Assembly: GCA_019279435.1 (NCBI GenBank)
Contig: JAAALK010000080.1
Coordinates: 95,270,311 to 95,334,310, forward strand
Source of the DNA: Zizania palustris
Taxonomy: Eukaryota; Streptophyta; Magnoliopsida; Poales; Poaceae
Length of the DNA: 64,000 nucleotides
Direction of reading: 5' to 3'
The number at the start of each line of letters is the position of its first letter. The stretch's first letter is position 1. The notes below the pieces were generated by a model. It had not been told where the DNA came from. It was given only the letters and a program-made list of their open reading frames with translations, and searched no databases. The translations under genes were made by a program, and so were the position numbers. Positions 1 to 10,507 of the stretch are shown in pieces.

Positions 1-624
1 GCATTTAACCGGCGCCAATTGAATGCGGGAGGGGCCAGCGAGGTGGATCCGAGGCGGGGTCATCGGCCGGCGCGATTTGGGGGCGATGGCGGGAGGTGGA
101 CGATGGGTCCGATAGGTGGTCCAAGGCGGTCAGCGGGTGCGAGCGTGCGCGGGTGGTGGCTGACAGGTGGGGTCGGGCTCGGGCGCGAGAGGGGATCGGT
201 TGGCGCCGACAGGTGGGGCCGGGGTGTCGGGCGCGCGTGCGAGGGGAGGGGGCTCGCTGACGGGTGGGGTCGGGCTATCAGTCCGAGGCAGACGAGGGTA
301 ACGGGCTGGGCCGGCCGGGAGAGAGAGAAGGGGGGAGAGAGGCCCGTTACTGTTTATAAGGTTTTCTGATTAAAATTAATTACAGAAAATGGATTAAAAT
401 ATTTGGGCTACTTCCAAGGTTGGTAAAAATCTGTAAAAATTATCAAAAATATATCTTGGCCTTGGGATCATATACAAAAACTTTCAGCCCCTGGTTTGGT
501 TATTTCATCTAGGTTGTAGATCAAAATGGTTAAGGAGGGTATTAAAGGTATTTCCAAAATTAATAATTCCAGAAAAAATATATTAATTGATATTTTTATT
601 TCTTTGAAAATTTGGGGTGTTACA
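1..624 (+). mobile_element. Right end of a gypsy-type LTR
   Basis: The stretch is a GC-rich block with repeats of the type ctgacaggtggggtcgg, then an AT-rich block, and it stops at GGGGTGTTACA (614-624). Many plant Ty3/gypsy LTRs begin TGTAACACCCC and end with this sequence. No primer-binding site follows, so this is probably the outer end of a 3' LTR or a solo LTR whose left part lies outside the window. A 116-codon open frame at 19-369 has no recognisable domain and is explained by the GC-rich composition. The assignment rests on the terminal motif only. Confidence 0.45.
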
Positions 625-627
625 GTC

Positions 628-792
628 GGCTTCGGCCAGGCCCGTCGAGGTTGGCTCCTCGGGCTGAAGCTTCGGTAGCATGGGCTTCGGCCAGGCCCGT
701 CGAGGCTGGCTCCTCGGGCCGAAGCTTCGGTAGCATGGGCTTCGGCCAGGCCCATCGAGGCTGGCTCCTCGGGCTGAAGCTTCGGTAGCGTG
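628..792. repeat. 55-bp tandem repeat, three copies
   Basis: Three direct copies of a 55-bp unit start at 628, 683 and 738 with ggcttcggccaggccc. They differ by a few substitutions. Because 55 is not a multiple of three, the same peptide appears in all three frames of the minus strand, which produces overlapping open frames between 468 and 960 that are not genes. The flank to about 900 is rich in cttcgg but not clearly periodic. Confidence 0.85.
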
Positions 793-2049
793 GACCTCCG
801 AAGGCTTCCTGGCCAAAGCCCATGGGCTGACTAGAGGCTTTCGGAGCCCATAGCTCGGTGGGCTTCGGCCCGGTAGGGCTTCGGACAGACCCTGGACATG
901 TGTACTTTCGGCCCAAATCACCAAAAATTGATATTTTGATAATTTAGCCATTACTGTCATTTCTTGCTATCAACACTGGTGATATTGCACAATGATATCT
1001 TTTTTACTAGGAGCTACAATGACTACCAATACAAGAACAAACTGAGGATTGTTTGTAGCCAAGAAGGAGAGAATGATGAGGACATCACAAGCTGGGATAT
1101 GACCATGCTTATGATTTATAATAAACAACCCAAGATGCATGCATTCTATATTAGATTTACATTTTATTTATTTGAACAATGTACGCTACACCATGAATTG
1201 TGTTGCTATTTAATTACAGAAATACTTACATGGATAAAGCGACATGTTGAGAGCACATCAAGGCAATGGATCATCGTGGAAGTTGATTGGGGACCATGTT
1301 AAGGCCATCCAAAGATAATATACAACTTTGGGACATTACTTTTGTGCCAAGAGAAGGTGGAGATAAAGTTTTACACGTCTTGGACTTGGACTCGAACTAC
1401 AGGGACAACACCATATTAAAACATGCTACACCAACAGATTATGTTCGAGCAGATCGCAATCACCAAAACAATATGTGTTACTTATTCGGTCTGAAGCCCA
1501 TGGGCCTTGTAACCGAGTTGTGTTCATCTAGGACTCTCTTTAGATGACCCCCACACGTCCCTAGACTCCCAAATACCCCTATATATATAGATGTGGCCAA
1601 CCCTAGCAAACTTGGTTGTTTATTTTCGAAATTATATTGATTTAGATTGAAGTGCTATTCTGCCTTCTACTATTCATCATGAATTCCTCTTTGTTCGATC
1701 AGGAATTTTACCTCCACCACTTTGTTTTGATCTGGTGGGATTGCTACTGGGAAATTCAAGTGTTATCTGTTGTTCCATTGGGAATTAGGAGATAGCAGCA
1801 CCGGTCATGGCCGACGACTACGTGCGCAAGTGTGTGGTGTTGCGAATATCTATAGGGTTGACATCGGTTGCATTGGCAGTAGGGGAACAACCGGATAATC
1901 GTCAGCGTCTCACAAGTTATCCTCCATCTACATCAATCTCAACGAGAAGATTGGGTCACCCCATATCAGAAAATGATGGTGAAGTAGATCAGATTGTTAG
2001 TAAAGATGAAAGTGGGGCTGTTGATTTTTAGCAATTCCAAAAGATAAGT
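793..2049. other. Unassigned spacer, possible decayed LTR or CACTA 5' part
   Basis: I recognise no gene here. Open frames at 964-1302, 1287-1547 and 1807-2031 match no family I know. A TATA-like tract ctatatatatag lies at 1579-1590, followed by sequence that looks like a transcribed leader. This could be the promoter part of a decayed retrotransposon LTR or the 5' region of the CACTA element that follows. I see no terminal repeats or primer-binding site that would decide between these. Confidence 0.3.
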
Positions 2050-4091
2050 ATATTTTTATTGTGGATAATGTTGATCAAATGGTGCGTGATGTGGAGGAAC
2101 AAGTTGCATATTATAAAGGGAGTTTGCCTAGTTCCAAAACCTTGTATGAGACTCAAAAACACTGATATATCCTAGCTGCAAAGAAAAGTGCATGGTATTA
2201 TACACTGTCTTAACAATGCTACAAATGAAGGTGACATATGGATGGTCCGATGTGAGATTCAAAGCATTACTACATTTGTTGAGGGACCTGGTGCTAAAAG
2301 AGAATAAGATTCCTACCACCGTGTATGGTGCTTAGAAGATCGTATGTCCTCTAGGGTTGGATATAGAGAAAGTACATACATGTATGATTAATTGTGTTCT
2401 GTTTCATGGAGAGTAGTATGCAGACCTTGACAAATATCCAACATGTGGGACACATCAATTAAAGAATAGAAAAGATGATGATGAATTGGACAATGGGTGT
2501 AATAGAAGGAAAGTTCCGAGCAAGGTGATGTGATATTTCCCTATAATCCCTCGTCTGAAGCGGATGTTTGCAAATGCCAACAAGTCAAAACAATTGAAGT
2601 GGCACAAAGAGGGTCATAAGAACGACTCGATGATATGACACCCAACAGATTCTGCTCAATGGAGAAATATTAGATTTGCCAAGCACTATGGGCACGATTC
2701 ACCTATCTAAGGTTTGCTAATGATTGCAGAAATATTAGATTTGCCATGAGTACCAATGGCATGAACTCTTTTGGTAACATGAGCAATATGCATAGCACGT
2801 GGCAAGTGTTATTGTCTATATACAAACTTCCCCTTGGCTTTGTAAGATGCGTAAATATATCATGTTGTCGATCTTGATCTCTGGTCCTAAAAAACTGGCA
2901 ACAACATTGACGTGTACCTCAGTCCCTTGGTGGATGATCTGAAAATTCTGTGACACGTAGATGTTGAGGTTTGGGACGAGTACATGCGAGAGTACTTCCA
3001 GCTATATGTCATGTTGTTTGTAACAATAAATGATATGCTTACTCATCGTAACTTATCTGGTCAAGTCAAAAGGAAAGGTGAATCGTGCCCATAGTGCTTG
3101 GAGATAACATCAAGCACATGGTTGAACCATTCTAAAAAACGGTGTACATGCGACATTGACGATTTCTTCCAATGAAACACTCATACAGAAGAATGAATCT
3201 ACAGTTTGATGGTTCTGTAGAGAAAGGAGGTCCTCCTAGGCATTTTAGAGGCACATATGTATATGACTAGGTAAAGGACATAAATGTTATACTCGGTAAG
3301 CGAAAACGGTCTTCCACAAGTTGTGATGGAATGTGGAACAAGCAATCAATTTTGTGGGAGCTTGAATATTGGAAATATCTCGATGTTCGTCATTCTATCG
3401 ATACAATGCATGTGGAGAAAAACGTGTGTGACAGTCTCCTTGGAAGAATGCTAAATATGTTAGGCAAAAAAAAGATCACGAGAAAGCTAGAGCGGATATT
3501 GAAGAGATGGGTTTACGACCGGAGCTACATTCACAACAGATAGATAGAGGAAAGTTCTTGCCTCCATCTTGCATCAACCTTTCTAGGAAGGAGAGGAATG
3601 AGTTTTGTGAATTTTTACATAGCATTAGGGTTCCATCAGGTTACTCATCGAATATCAACAAACTTGTCAACATGAAGGAGCTTCAGATGGTTGGTGGAAT
3701 GAAGACTCACGATTGTCATGTGATGCTGATCACTCAAATGATTGATATTGGAATAAAAAATATGTTACCGGTGGGGGTAAGAGAGGCAATAATGAGTCTG
3801 TTTTTTTTCAGTGCAATTGGATAGAAAATACTCAAACCAACAATGCTAGCAGAACTAAAGAAAAAACAATACTTGAGCCTCTCTCTTCTTGAGATGTACT
3901 TTCCTCCATCATTCTTTGATATTATGGTACATTTGACCTCACATCTCGTCAAAGAAATATTATTCCTTGGACCTTTTTTCTTGCATCAGATGTACCCGTA
4001 CGAGAGATACATGAGTGTTCTAAAAAATATGTTAGGAATCGTTCTTCACCCAAGGGTTGCATCGCACAAGGTTACTCTAGCGAGGAGGTAG
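2050..4091 (+). pseudogene. CACTA (En/Spm) transposase TNP2-like, degenerate
   Basis: Pieces of a TNP2-type transposase read in order across the three plus frames. Near 2230-2330 is WSDVRFKALLHLLRDLV, then CPLGLDIEKVHTC, then WHKEGHKNDSM near 2600. A well-kept part at 3331-3543 contains YWKYLDVRHSIDTMHVEKNV, the hallmark block before the DUF4218 region. The region at 3543-4091 follows DUF4218 (VPSGYSSNI, KSHDCHV-like, LEMYFPPSFFDIMVHL, MYPYERYM). Many stops and frameshifts separate the pieces, so no protein can be made. TNP2 binds the terminal repeats and catalyses excision of CACTA elements. Product family is secure; exact ends are approximate. Confidence 0.85.
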
Positions 4092-4109
4092 TAGAGTGGT
4101 GTGTCGAGT

Positions 4110-5004
4110 ACACAGGCCCGAAACCCCAATTAGTGTGCCTCACTCTCGCCATGAGGGTAGACTAGTAGGTCAAGGGATCTTGGGCAAGCAAACAATTACT
4201 CCAAATCAAAAGGCATATGACCGATCTCATTTCCTCATGTTGCAACAATCGAGCGATGTGTAGTCATACATCATTGAGCACAAGAACATGCTATGTGCAG
4301 AGAACCCATCTCATATCAAAGCTTGAATCGTAAAACAACACATGAAAATGTTCAATACCTAGTTTCAGGATCGGATCGTATGATCGAAAACAACCCTAGT
4401 GAGCGAATCGACCAAACAGTTAGCAATAGGACCTATATATATTGTTACAACATATCGAGGTTATCATATAAATGGGTATACATTCTACACAATTTATCAA
4501 GATAGCAAGAGCACAAACCCGAACAACGGTATTCGTATTGATGCCTATGATAACAATGATGTAAAGAGCACATATTATGGTCAAATAGAGGAGATTTGGG
4601 AACTTGACTGCCTAGGGTTCAAGGTACCTATATTTCGATGCCACTGGGTCAATGGTACAAAAGGCATTACGGTTGACAAGTATGAATTCACAAGTGTAAA
4701 TCTAAGTCAGGTCAGCTATAAAGACGAACCTTTTGTGCTCGCTAAACAAGTTTCTCAAGTTTTCTATGTTCCTGATACGACAAATAAGAAACTTCATGTT
4801 GTCCTAGCTAGAAAGAGACGGATTGTGGGTGTTAAAAATGTGATTGATGAGGACGAGTACAAGAAGTTTGATGAGATATCACCTTTCGCCACCTCAATTA
4901 TGCCACAAGTTAAACCATATGAGCAAAATCCATACCTGCGCTCCGACCATTCTAAAGGATTGTACGTTAAAAAAGTGAGAAAACAGAGATGTACATGTGT
5001 TTAA
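4110..5004 (+). pseudogene. CACTA transposase C-terminal region (DUF4216-like)
   Basis: This continues the TNP2 remnant. From about 4125 the motifs HSRHEGRLVGQG, KQTITPNQKAYDRSH and YIIEHKN can be read with stops between them. From 4399 an open frame of 201 codons carries GYHINGYTFYT, YYGQIEEIWELDC, FRCHWVNG and FVLAKQVSQVFYVPD, the usual DUF4216 blocks at the end of plant TNP2-like transposases. The last frame stops at 5002-5004. It is better preserved than the upstream domain but still a remnant, with in-frame stops before 4399. Confidence 0.8.
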
Positions 5005-5173
5005 AAGTGTAAAGTTTAAATTATATATATACATGAAAGTGTTGTACATGTAGTGTTCAAATACTGAGATACGTGGGTTATTTGTAAAAGTTGTACTAAT
5101 TTAGGTATGTAATATATATTTGCAATCTGTGTCATAACTTGAAAATTGAAAGTACTACTGATTTAGGTACGTA

Positions 5174-5206
<33 letters not shown>
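5174..5206. repeat. (AT)n(GT)n microsatellite
   Basis: A short AT run (5174-5184) passes directly into an uninterrupted TG run to 5206. It lies in the noncoding part of the CACTA element downstream of the transposase remnant. Confidence 0.9.
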
Positions 5207-5242
5207 CAATCCGTTGTGCCATAGCTTGAATTCTAGAAATAC

Positions 5243-5330
5243 TACTCATTAGTCACGGGCAACAACTACTGCCCATCACTAATGAGCATTACTGACGGGA
5301 AACAATACTACCCATCACTAAAGATTATTT
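5243..5330. repeat. CACTA subterminal inverted repeats
   Basis: Sequence of the type tcattagtcacgggcaacaa, then actgcccatcactaatga, forms a hairpin. A second, weaker unit follows (actgacgggaaacaa, then tacccatcactaaag). Such alternating units are typical of the subterminal regions bound by transposase in grass CACTA elements. Matching units occur at 40200-40297, on the other side of the G1 insertion, which supports one split CACTA element. Confidence 0.6.
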
Positions 5331-5454
5331 TGTGAAAGTACTATTTTGATCTCATTACTGCTGGTAGTTAGTGGAGGTAAGTAGATGACCTATTAATTGC
5401 TATTTTCATCCTTTAAATATACTGGTTGCTTGCATTTTGACTTCAAAACATTAG

Positions 5455-5950
5455 TGTTGGGGGGAATACTTCATCCCCAGGACTTACAATATTAAGAGAC
5501 AAAGATAACTCATAAAGTTCTAAGTCCAATATTTGTCTCCACACTAACGAAGGGTTAAGGCCGAAGGGTCCATCCAGACCCCAGTTCGAAGATACCCTCT
5601 GAAGGCTCCATCTCCGAAGTGGGAAATAGCAAGACTGACAGGACGTCCGTCTTATCTATCTTCTTCAGACATACTTTACCATTTTAGCCCTATTAGGGCG
5701 TACCGAAATAGTTTCCACTATGTCAGTTGTAATTGAGGGGTAAAAATGTCTTTTCCTTAGATTTTTTACCTATAAATACCCCCCTTCTCACCCTGTAATA
5801 GGCATCGAATATTCAGATATTCAATACACAACTTCGAACTACTTCGAGCTATTATCCTATACGGAGGCTTGAGATAGTCCGCTTCACAAACTCTTTGTTT
5901 GTTAGTTCTTAATCTTAGAGAACCTGTTAGCGTAATCTTTTACGCCAACA
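5455..5950 (+). repeat. G1(+) 5' LTR
   Basis: A 496-bp LTR with TG...CA ends (TGTTGG...CCAACA). A TATA box tataaata lies at 5771-5778 and marks the likely start region of the element's transcript. The same family's LTR occurs at 22384-22879 (reverse, also 496 bp) and 39626-40082 (direct, 5'-truncated). Confidence 0.9.
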
Positions 5951-5951
5951 G

Positions 5952-5969
5952 TTGGCACCGTCCGTGGGG
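5952..5969 (+). other. Primer-binding site of G1(+)
   Basis: Two bases after the LTR comes ttggcaccgtccgtgggga. It resembles the tRNA-Asp-type site (TGGCGCC...GGGGA) of many plant gypsy elements, with a few changes. It would prime minus-strand cDNA synthesis. The tRNA identity is inferred. Confidence 0.65.
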
Positions 5970-6156
5970 AACTTAGTTATAAAAGCTAGTTCTCTGCCAC
6001 TGACTGCACTTTGAAGAGCACTTGCAGAGGGATTTTCGGAGTCTAAAGATTCTGTGCACCCTTCGGTAAGGGGCTTCCAAGTGTAGTTCAAAGGTCTTTT
6101 CTCGTCTTCCCAAATCACTCGAAGTCTTCGGTCTTCGGACCTTAACTTCGTAAGCC

Positions 6157-7330
6157 ATGCCTCCCAAGCGGAGCCTAGCCACCGATCCTCCCCGAAGGTC
6201 CCCTCGGACCAACGGTGCAGGACCCTCAGCCATTCCACAAATTCCCAAAGTGGTCATCAGACCTCGAGCACCCATAGTTCCCCGGGCAGCTCCCTCGGTG
6301 CTTCGAACTAATTATCCTAGTTCTCAAGACCCGGAGGTCCCCTCCGGAGGAAGCGAAGACCTTCCTAAGGATGTGGCTACCCAGGTAGCGCAGCTTCAGA
6401 AGGAAGTAGCAAGGTGGAACCAAGAGGCTGCAGATAGGCTTCGCCCTCAAGCCTTCACTCGTGCTTCGGAGGTGCCTCAAGACGACGGTGCTGATAATTA
6501 TCCCGAAACTCTTCGAGTCCCAGAGGATGCCGAGAACGCATCCTTCGACGACAAATCTCCACGACATCTAGACTTGCAGAAAGTGCCCTTCGACCCTAGG
6601 TTCAAAGCCTCGAAGTTGCACAAATACTCCGGAGGGTTCGACCCCGGAGAGTTCTCTCGTTCTTATGCCTTAGCAATAGAAGCCAGTGGAGGGGTGCGAA
6701 ACACAATGGCAAAATGCTTCCCCCTCGTATTGGAAGGTGTGGCTCTCCGATGGTTCTGGTCTCTAAATCCAGAATCAATCAGGTCATGGGAGCAACTAAA
6801 AAGGAAGTTCGTGAGTAACTTCTAGGGTATGTTCATAGCCCGATGTCCACGGGAAGCCTGTTCCAGGTGAAGCAGCAAGTAGGAGAGACCCTTCGAGAGT
6901 ACTTTACACACTTTGCCCACACCAAGTCTCAGATTAAAGGCTTGTCTACCTCTTCGATAGTAGATGCGGCACGCCAAGGGGTGTTGAACCCAGACCTCCT
7001 CAGCAAACTTCACCGAAAGCCGGTGTCATCTATGGCACAGCTGATGGCATACTTCGAATAGTATGCCAAGGCAGAAGAAGGCTGCCTCCAAAGAATTGTG
7101 GTGCCTGCACCAGTCATTTGAGAAGTGAAGACGGAGATAGAAGTCTCGACTCCTCCGCAAGCCCCCCTTGATAATCGCTTCAATTATCATAGAAGGAGAA
7201 AGAAGCACTTTCGCTCCGAGGTATTAAATATTGCACCCTCTGCCCCGAAGATGCCTTTCAACTTTCAACAGGCACAAGCTAACAAGGCTAGTACCTCGAA
7301 GCCTCAAGAGAAGACGGCTGGCAGGCGCTA
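6157..7330 (+). pseudogene. G1(+) Gag, broken
   Basis: The reading frame starts at ATG 6157 (MPPKRSLATD), about 200 bp after the primer-binding site. Residues from about 140 on (KVPFDPRFKASKLHKYSGGFDPGEF, LVLEGVALRWFWSLNPESI) form the retrotransposon Gag capsid-like domain. TAG at 6823-6825 interrupts a position where related elements keep reading (VSNF). A frameshift follows, and the frame 6843-7061 continues the capsid domain (ETLREYFTHFAHTKSQIKGL). Two more TAG codons (7059-7061, 7329-7331) break the nucleocapsid part, after which CCVHGENRSHDTKDC is a zinc-knuckle-like segment. Gag would package element RNA in cytoplasmic particles; this copy cannot. Confidence 0.85.
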
Positions 7331-7486
7331 GACTTTCTTCTGTTGTGTACATGGCGAAAATAGAAGCCATGACACAAAAGATTGTAAGTCCATATTGACC
7401 CTTCGGGCGAGTATTTAGGGCGAAGCTCATGGCGAGGTACTTCGGATCGGGCCCCTCTAGCAGTACATTCGGAGCCTGTATAGGCT

Positions 7487-8046
7487 GTGGTCCGTGCCAG
7501 TAATCCTGAAGCACCGATACAGCTCCCAGTGGCCAACATTATGCCACCACCGAAGCAGGAGGATCCCCAAGATTGCGGCAAGCGAGTGGTCCTCCCTGTC
7601 TCCGGAGGGGGGACCCTTGGTAATATGTCAAAGCGGCAGCGGAGGGACTATGTTCACAGAGTAGGGCATATAGGGACCTTGAGCTCAGCTGCAGAAATGC
7701 TCGAGTTGTCCCATGTACCTATTTCTTTTACTGCCCATGATGCTGCAGGGGTGAAATTCCCCCATGCTGACCCCCTAGTTGTTTCAGCTAATATAGTGGG
7801 AGTTGAAGTCCGAAGGATATTGGTGGATGGTGGAAGCTCCGTAGATATACTCTTCGTCCAGGCCTTCGACCAGATGTGCATTCCCCGAATACACTTACTT
7901 CCGACAGCTCGCCCACTCCAAGGTTTCGCAGGTCCTCCTCTCGATGCCCTCGACCACATAGGTCTCGAGGTTGCCTTCGGAGAGGGGTCCCTAGCTAGGG
8001 TTGAGGAGGTTATCTTCGATGTCTTCGACGCCCTGTATGCCTATAA
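7487..8046 (+). pseudogene. G1(+) aspartic protease, 3'-truncated
   Basis: An open frame holds the retropepsin-like active-site segment RRILVDGGSSVDILF, followed by the usual LQGFAGPPLDALDHIGLEV. The minus-strand copy at 38323-39006 aligns with it (LIDGGSSADIIF). At about 8046 the gypsy homology stops after DALYAYN and antisense copia gag begins, so the C-terminal part of the protease and all downstream enzymes are lost. The protease would cut the Gag-Pol polyprotein. Confidence 0.8.
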
Positions 8047-8756
8047 CACAATCAAGGAAAAGGTAGTACAACTCATGGCATTAGGATCAGCTGACGGTGT
8101 CGCAAGCGCCAGATTCTTTGAGCCGGAATCAGTGAGATTTGATCTCAACTGAATATCGACCTCTAAGGCCTTGAGCTTACTAAAAAGCTCTGCGATGGTC
8201 AAGGTATCATAGGACGCGCTCTCAACAATAGAAGAAACCTTGATCTCCCAGATCTTAGGGTCCAAGATATGGAGGACCTTAAGCGCCTGCTCATGATCCG
8301 AGAACAGCTGATCACGCTCGGCCTTGTTAACGTGAAGCTTGTTAATGATCAATTGAAAATGACCAAACAAAGCCTCAACCATCTCACCCGGCTTCTGTGA
8401 GAAATTTTCAGACTCACGTCGGTAGGTCTGGTAGAGCCTAGCCTTGACTTGAGCTGTCCCCTCATGATGTGCCTAGAGGGTAGCCCAGATCTCTCGAGCA
8501 GAGGTGAGATGGCTAACACGCTCAAACTCACTAGGACCTAGACCAGAAAATAAAATATTCACCGCCTTACTATTATTTTGATGCTGGGTAACTACATCTG
8601 CAGCAGTATCCGCAGCAATAGTCGTTATGGTGAAGGTAGGATGAACACAAATCTCCCACATGTCCGAGCTCTGGCTCATAAGGTATGCTCGCATGCAAGT
8701 CTTCCAATAAGTGTAGCCAAAAGCTTCTAGGGACGGGATTTTACAAGAAACATCAT
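8047..8756 (-). pseudogene. Copia A Gag N-terminal part, broken
   Basis: Minus-strand reading gives the N-terminal segment MRAYLMSQSSDMWEICVH, then NSKAVNILFSGLGPSEFERV, TSAREIWATL, and after a TAG codon the segment KPGEMVEALFGHFQL with LHILDPKIWEIKVSSIVES. These are the UBN2-type Gag blocks of Ty1/copia elements. The start region contains a frameshift relative to the copy at 36685. No zinc knuckle remains, because the fragment ends before it. Confidence 0.8.
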
Positions 8757-8807
8757 GGTCACTACCTTGGTTTAGAATCGGTTAAGATATTAGAAAAACC
8801 TAACCTT

Positions 8808-8819
8808 GCTCTGATACCA
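8808..8819 (-). other. Primer-binding site of copia A
   Basis: On the minus strand this reads TGGTATCAGAGC, complementary to the 3' end of initiator tRNA-Met, two bases inside the LTR end. It is the standard copia primer site. Confidence 0.9.
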
Positions 8820-8821
8820 CT

Positions 8822-10507
8822 TGTAGGACCGAAAGTAGCGACCAAAGGGGGGTGAATGGGCGCCTAAAAATTTCTTGCTAAACTATATCGAAATCCCAAC
8901 ACCCAACCAACACAACTGGACAAACAATATTAGTAAAATAAATTACTGGTACTATAGTTGTCTACCCTAAAAATGATCGGTGTCCTAATTAAAATGATAT
9001 TAGAGCCAAACTAAAAAGAATCACTGCAGTATATAAAATGGGTACTAGAAATATTTAATATCCTAATAAATTGTTCATATTGTAGTCCAAAAATAAAATA
9101 CTAATTAACTGAATAAAATATGGATCACCCAAAAATTAATTCAGAAATAACCAAAAAAATATTTCACGCGAGAGAAAGAAAAATTATTATGACTAATAAA
9201 TTTTTCTTTTCTTTTATATGAGCAGATTAAACGGATCTATTTAAATAAATAATACGAGATAACTAATAAGCAGATTAAAGTTTAACGACGAGATTAATTT
9301 TTAATTAAGAACAGATAACTACGAGATTATTATTTTTCAGCTAATTAAAATATGGATGAATGTTGGTTTAACTAACCAGCTAAAATATAGGAGATTAAAA
9401 CTAATTACCTGCATGCCGATCTGCGAAAAACTGAGTCGTGGAAATCTTCATTGTCGCCGACCATTTACTCGCTGTAGCTCCTCCTGCCGCCGTGCGTAAT
9501 GAAGAAAGGAAATAGAACTCGTGGGGCACGTGATGAAAGACAACACCCGTGGCAGATTTTGCTTCTGGTGCATGCACCACGGAGAACCGAGCCGCACGTC
9601 TGTGATCTCCTTGCCGCGCGGTGTGAAGATGGCCATGGTGCCCACGTTGATGCGGATGCTACGCCGAGGGCAGCGCCCTGCCGCAAGCCTTGACTAGGCC
9701 CTGCTAGCTAGCTAGCTAGCTGCGCCGGATGCAAAGCATGCGAAAAAAAATCCGGCCGGTGGAAAGAATTGCTCCGGAGACAAAAAACGTCGTGTGTGTG
9801 AGAAAGCTGGCCGGTTGCCTTGCGCTATTGCACAGACATCCTGTTGCAGTCACGCCGTGGAAAGGAGATGCCGACGAAAACAAATTTGGAGATCAGCTTT
9901 TGGTGGAATAACGAAAATGGACTGTAGATTGATCTATTAGAAAAAACAGTCATCTATCCCCAGGGGGATAGGGGCCTATTTATAGGCGACTCCTAATACA
10001 TGAAAAGACTAATTTACCCTCGGATAAAATAAACTGACTCTAAAATAAATTCTGAAAATTACTAAAATATTCTTTAAAAAATCACATGACTCAAATAAAA
10101 TATTCTAAACTTAAAAACTAAATATTAATATCCTAAACATGAATTAATCATAGGTTGTCAGTTTTGCGCCGAAACTGACAAAGCGTCCACCGTCTTCGCA
10201 CCGGGTACCCGGATTGGGCCGACCTGACCCCGCAGCTTCCTCATCCCGGCAATCGCTCGCCGCCCATGTACCTGAGTCAAACCCAATCAACAGACCAGTG
10301 GATCATCTATCGTTCATAGCCATGTACCCGGATTGGGCCAGCCCGACTCCGCGGCTCCTCTGCCCGGCCATCACTCACTGCCCGTGTACCTGAGTCACAT
10401 GCGCCTCAGACTCGGCAGGTCTTCATATCTCCCTTCCTTTGACTTCCGGTGACAATCACTCATCACATCTGGAGTATCAAATCCATGTACTTCAACATGG
10501 TTTCTCA
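8822..10507 (-). repeat. Copia A LTR
   Basis: A 1686-bp LTR that on the minus strand starts TGAGAAACC and ends CCTACA. A minus-strand TATA box (plus-strand tatttata at 9977-9984) lies within it. It carries the duplicated module described under findings (starts 10205 and 10324). The plus-strand open frames at 9448-9911 have no family signature and are not called as genes. Confidence 0.85.

Larger units (their letters stand above)
8047..10507 (-). mobile_element. Truncated copia element A (gag 5' part plus 5' LTR)
   Basis: Minus-strand Sirevirus-like copia fragment. From right to left it has a 5' LTR (8822-10507), a primer-binding site, and the first part of gag. The rest of gag, any pol and the 3' LTR are gone; the left junction at about 8046 is with G1 protease. 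On the right the LTR ends in tttctca at 10507 and is joined to the integrase region of gypsy G2, so the element had inserted into G2. The same family appears intact at 30913-38325. Confidence 0.8.

Noticed and set aside
19..369. 116-codon open frame at the window start
   Set aside because: GC-rich, Gly/Arg-rich, no domain; lies in LTR-like sequence.
468..960. Overlapping minus-strand open frames with RSFSPRSQPRRAWPKP repeats
   Set aside because: Same peptide in three frames from a 55-bp repeat; not a gene.
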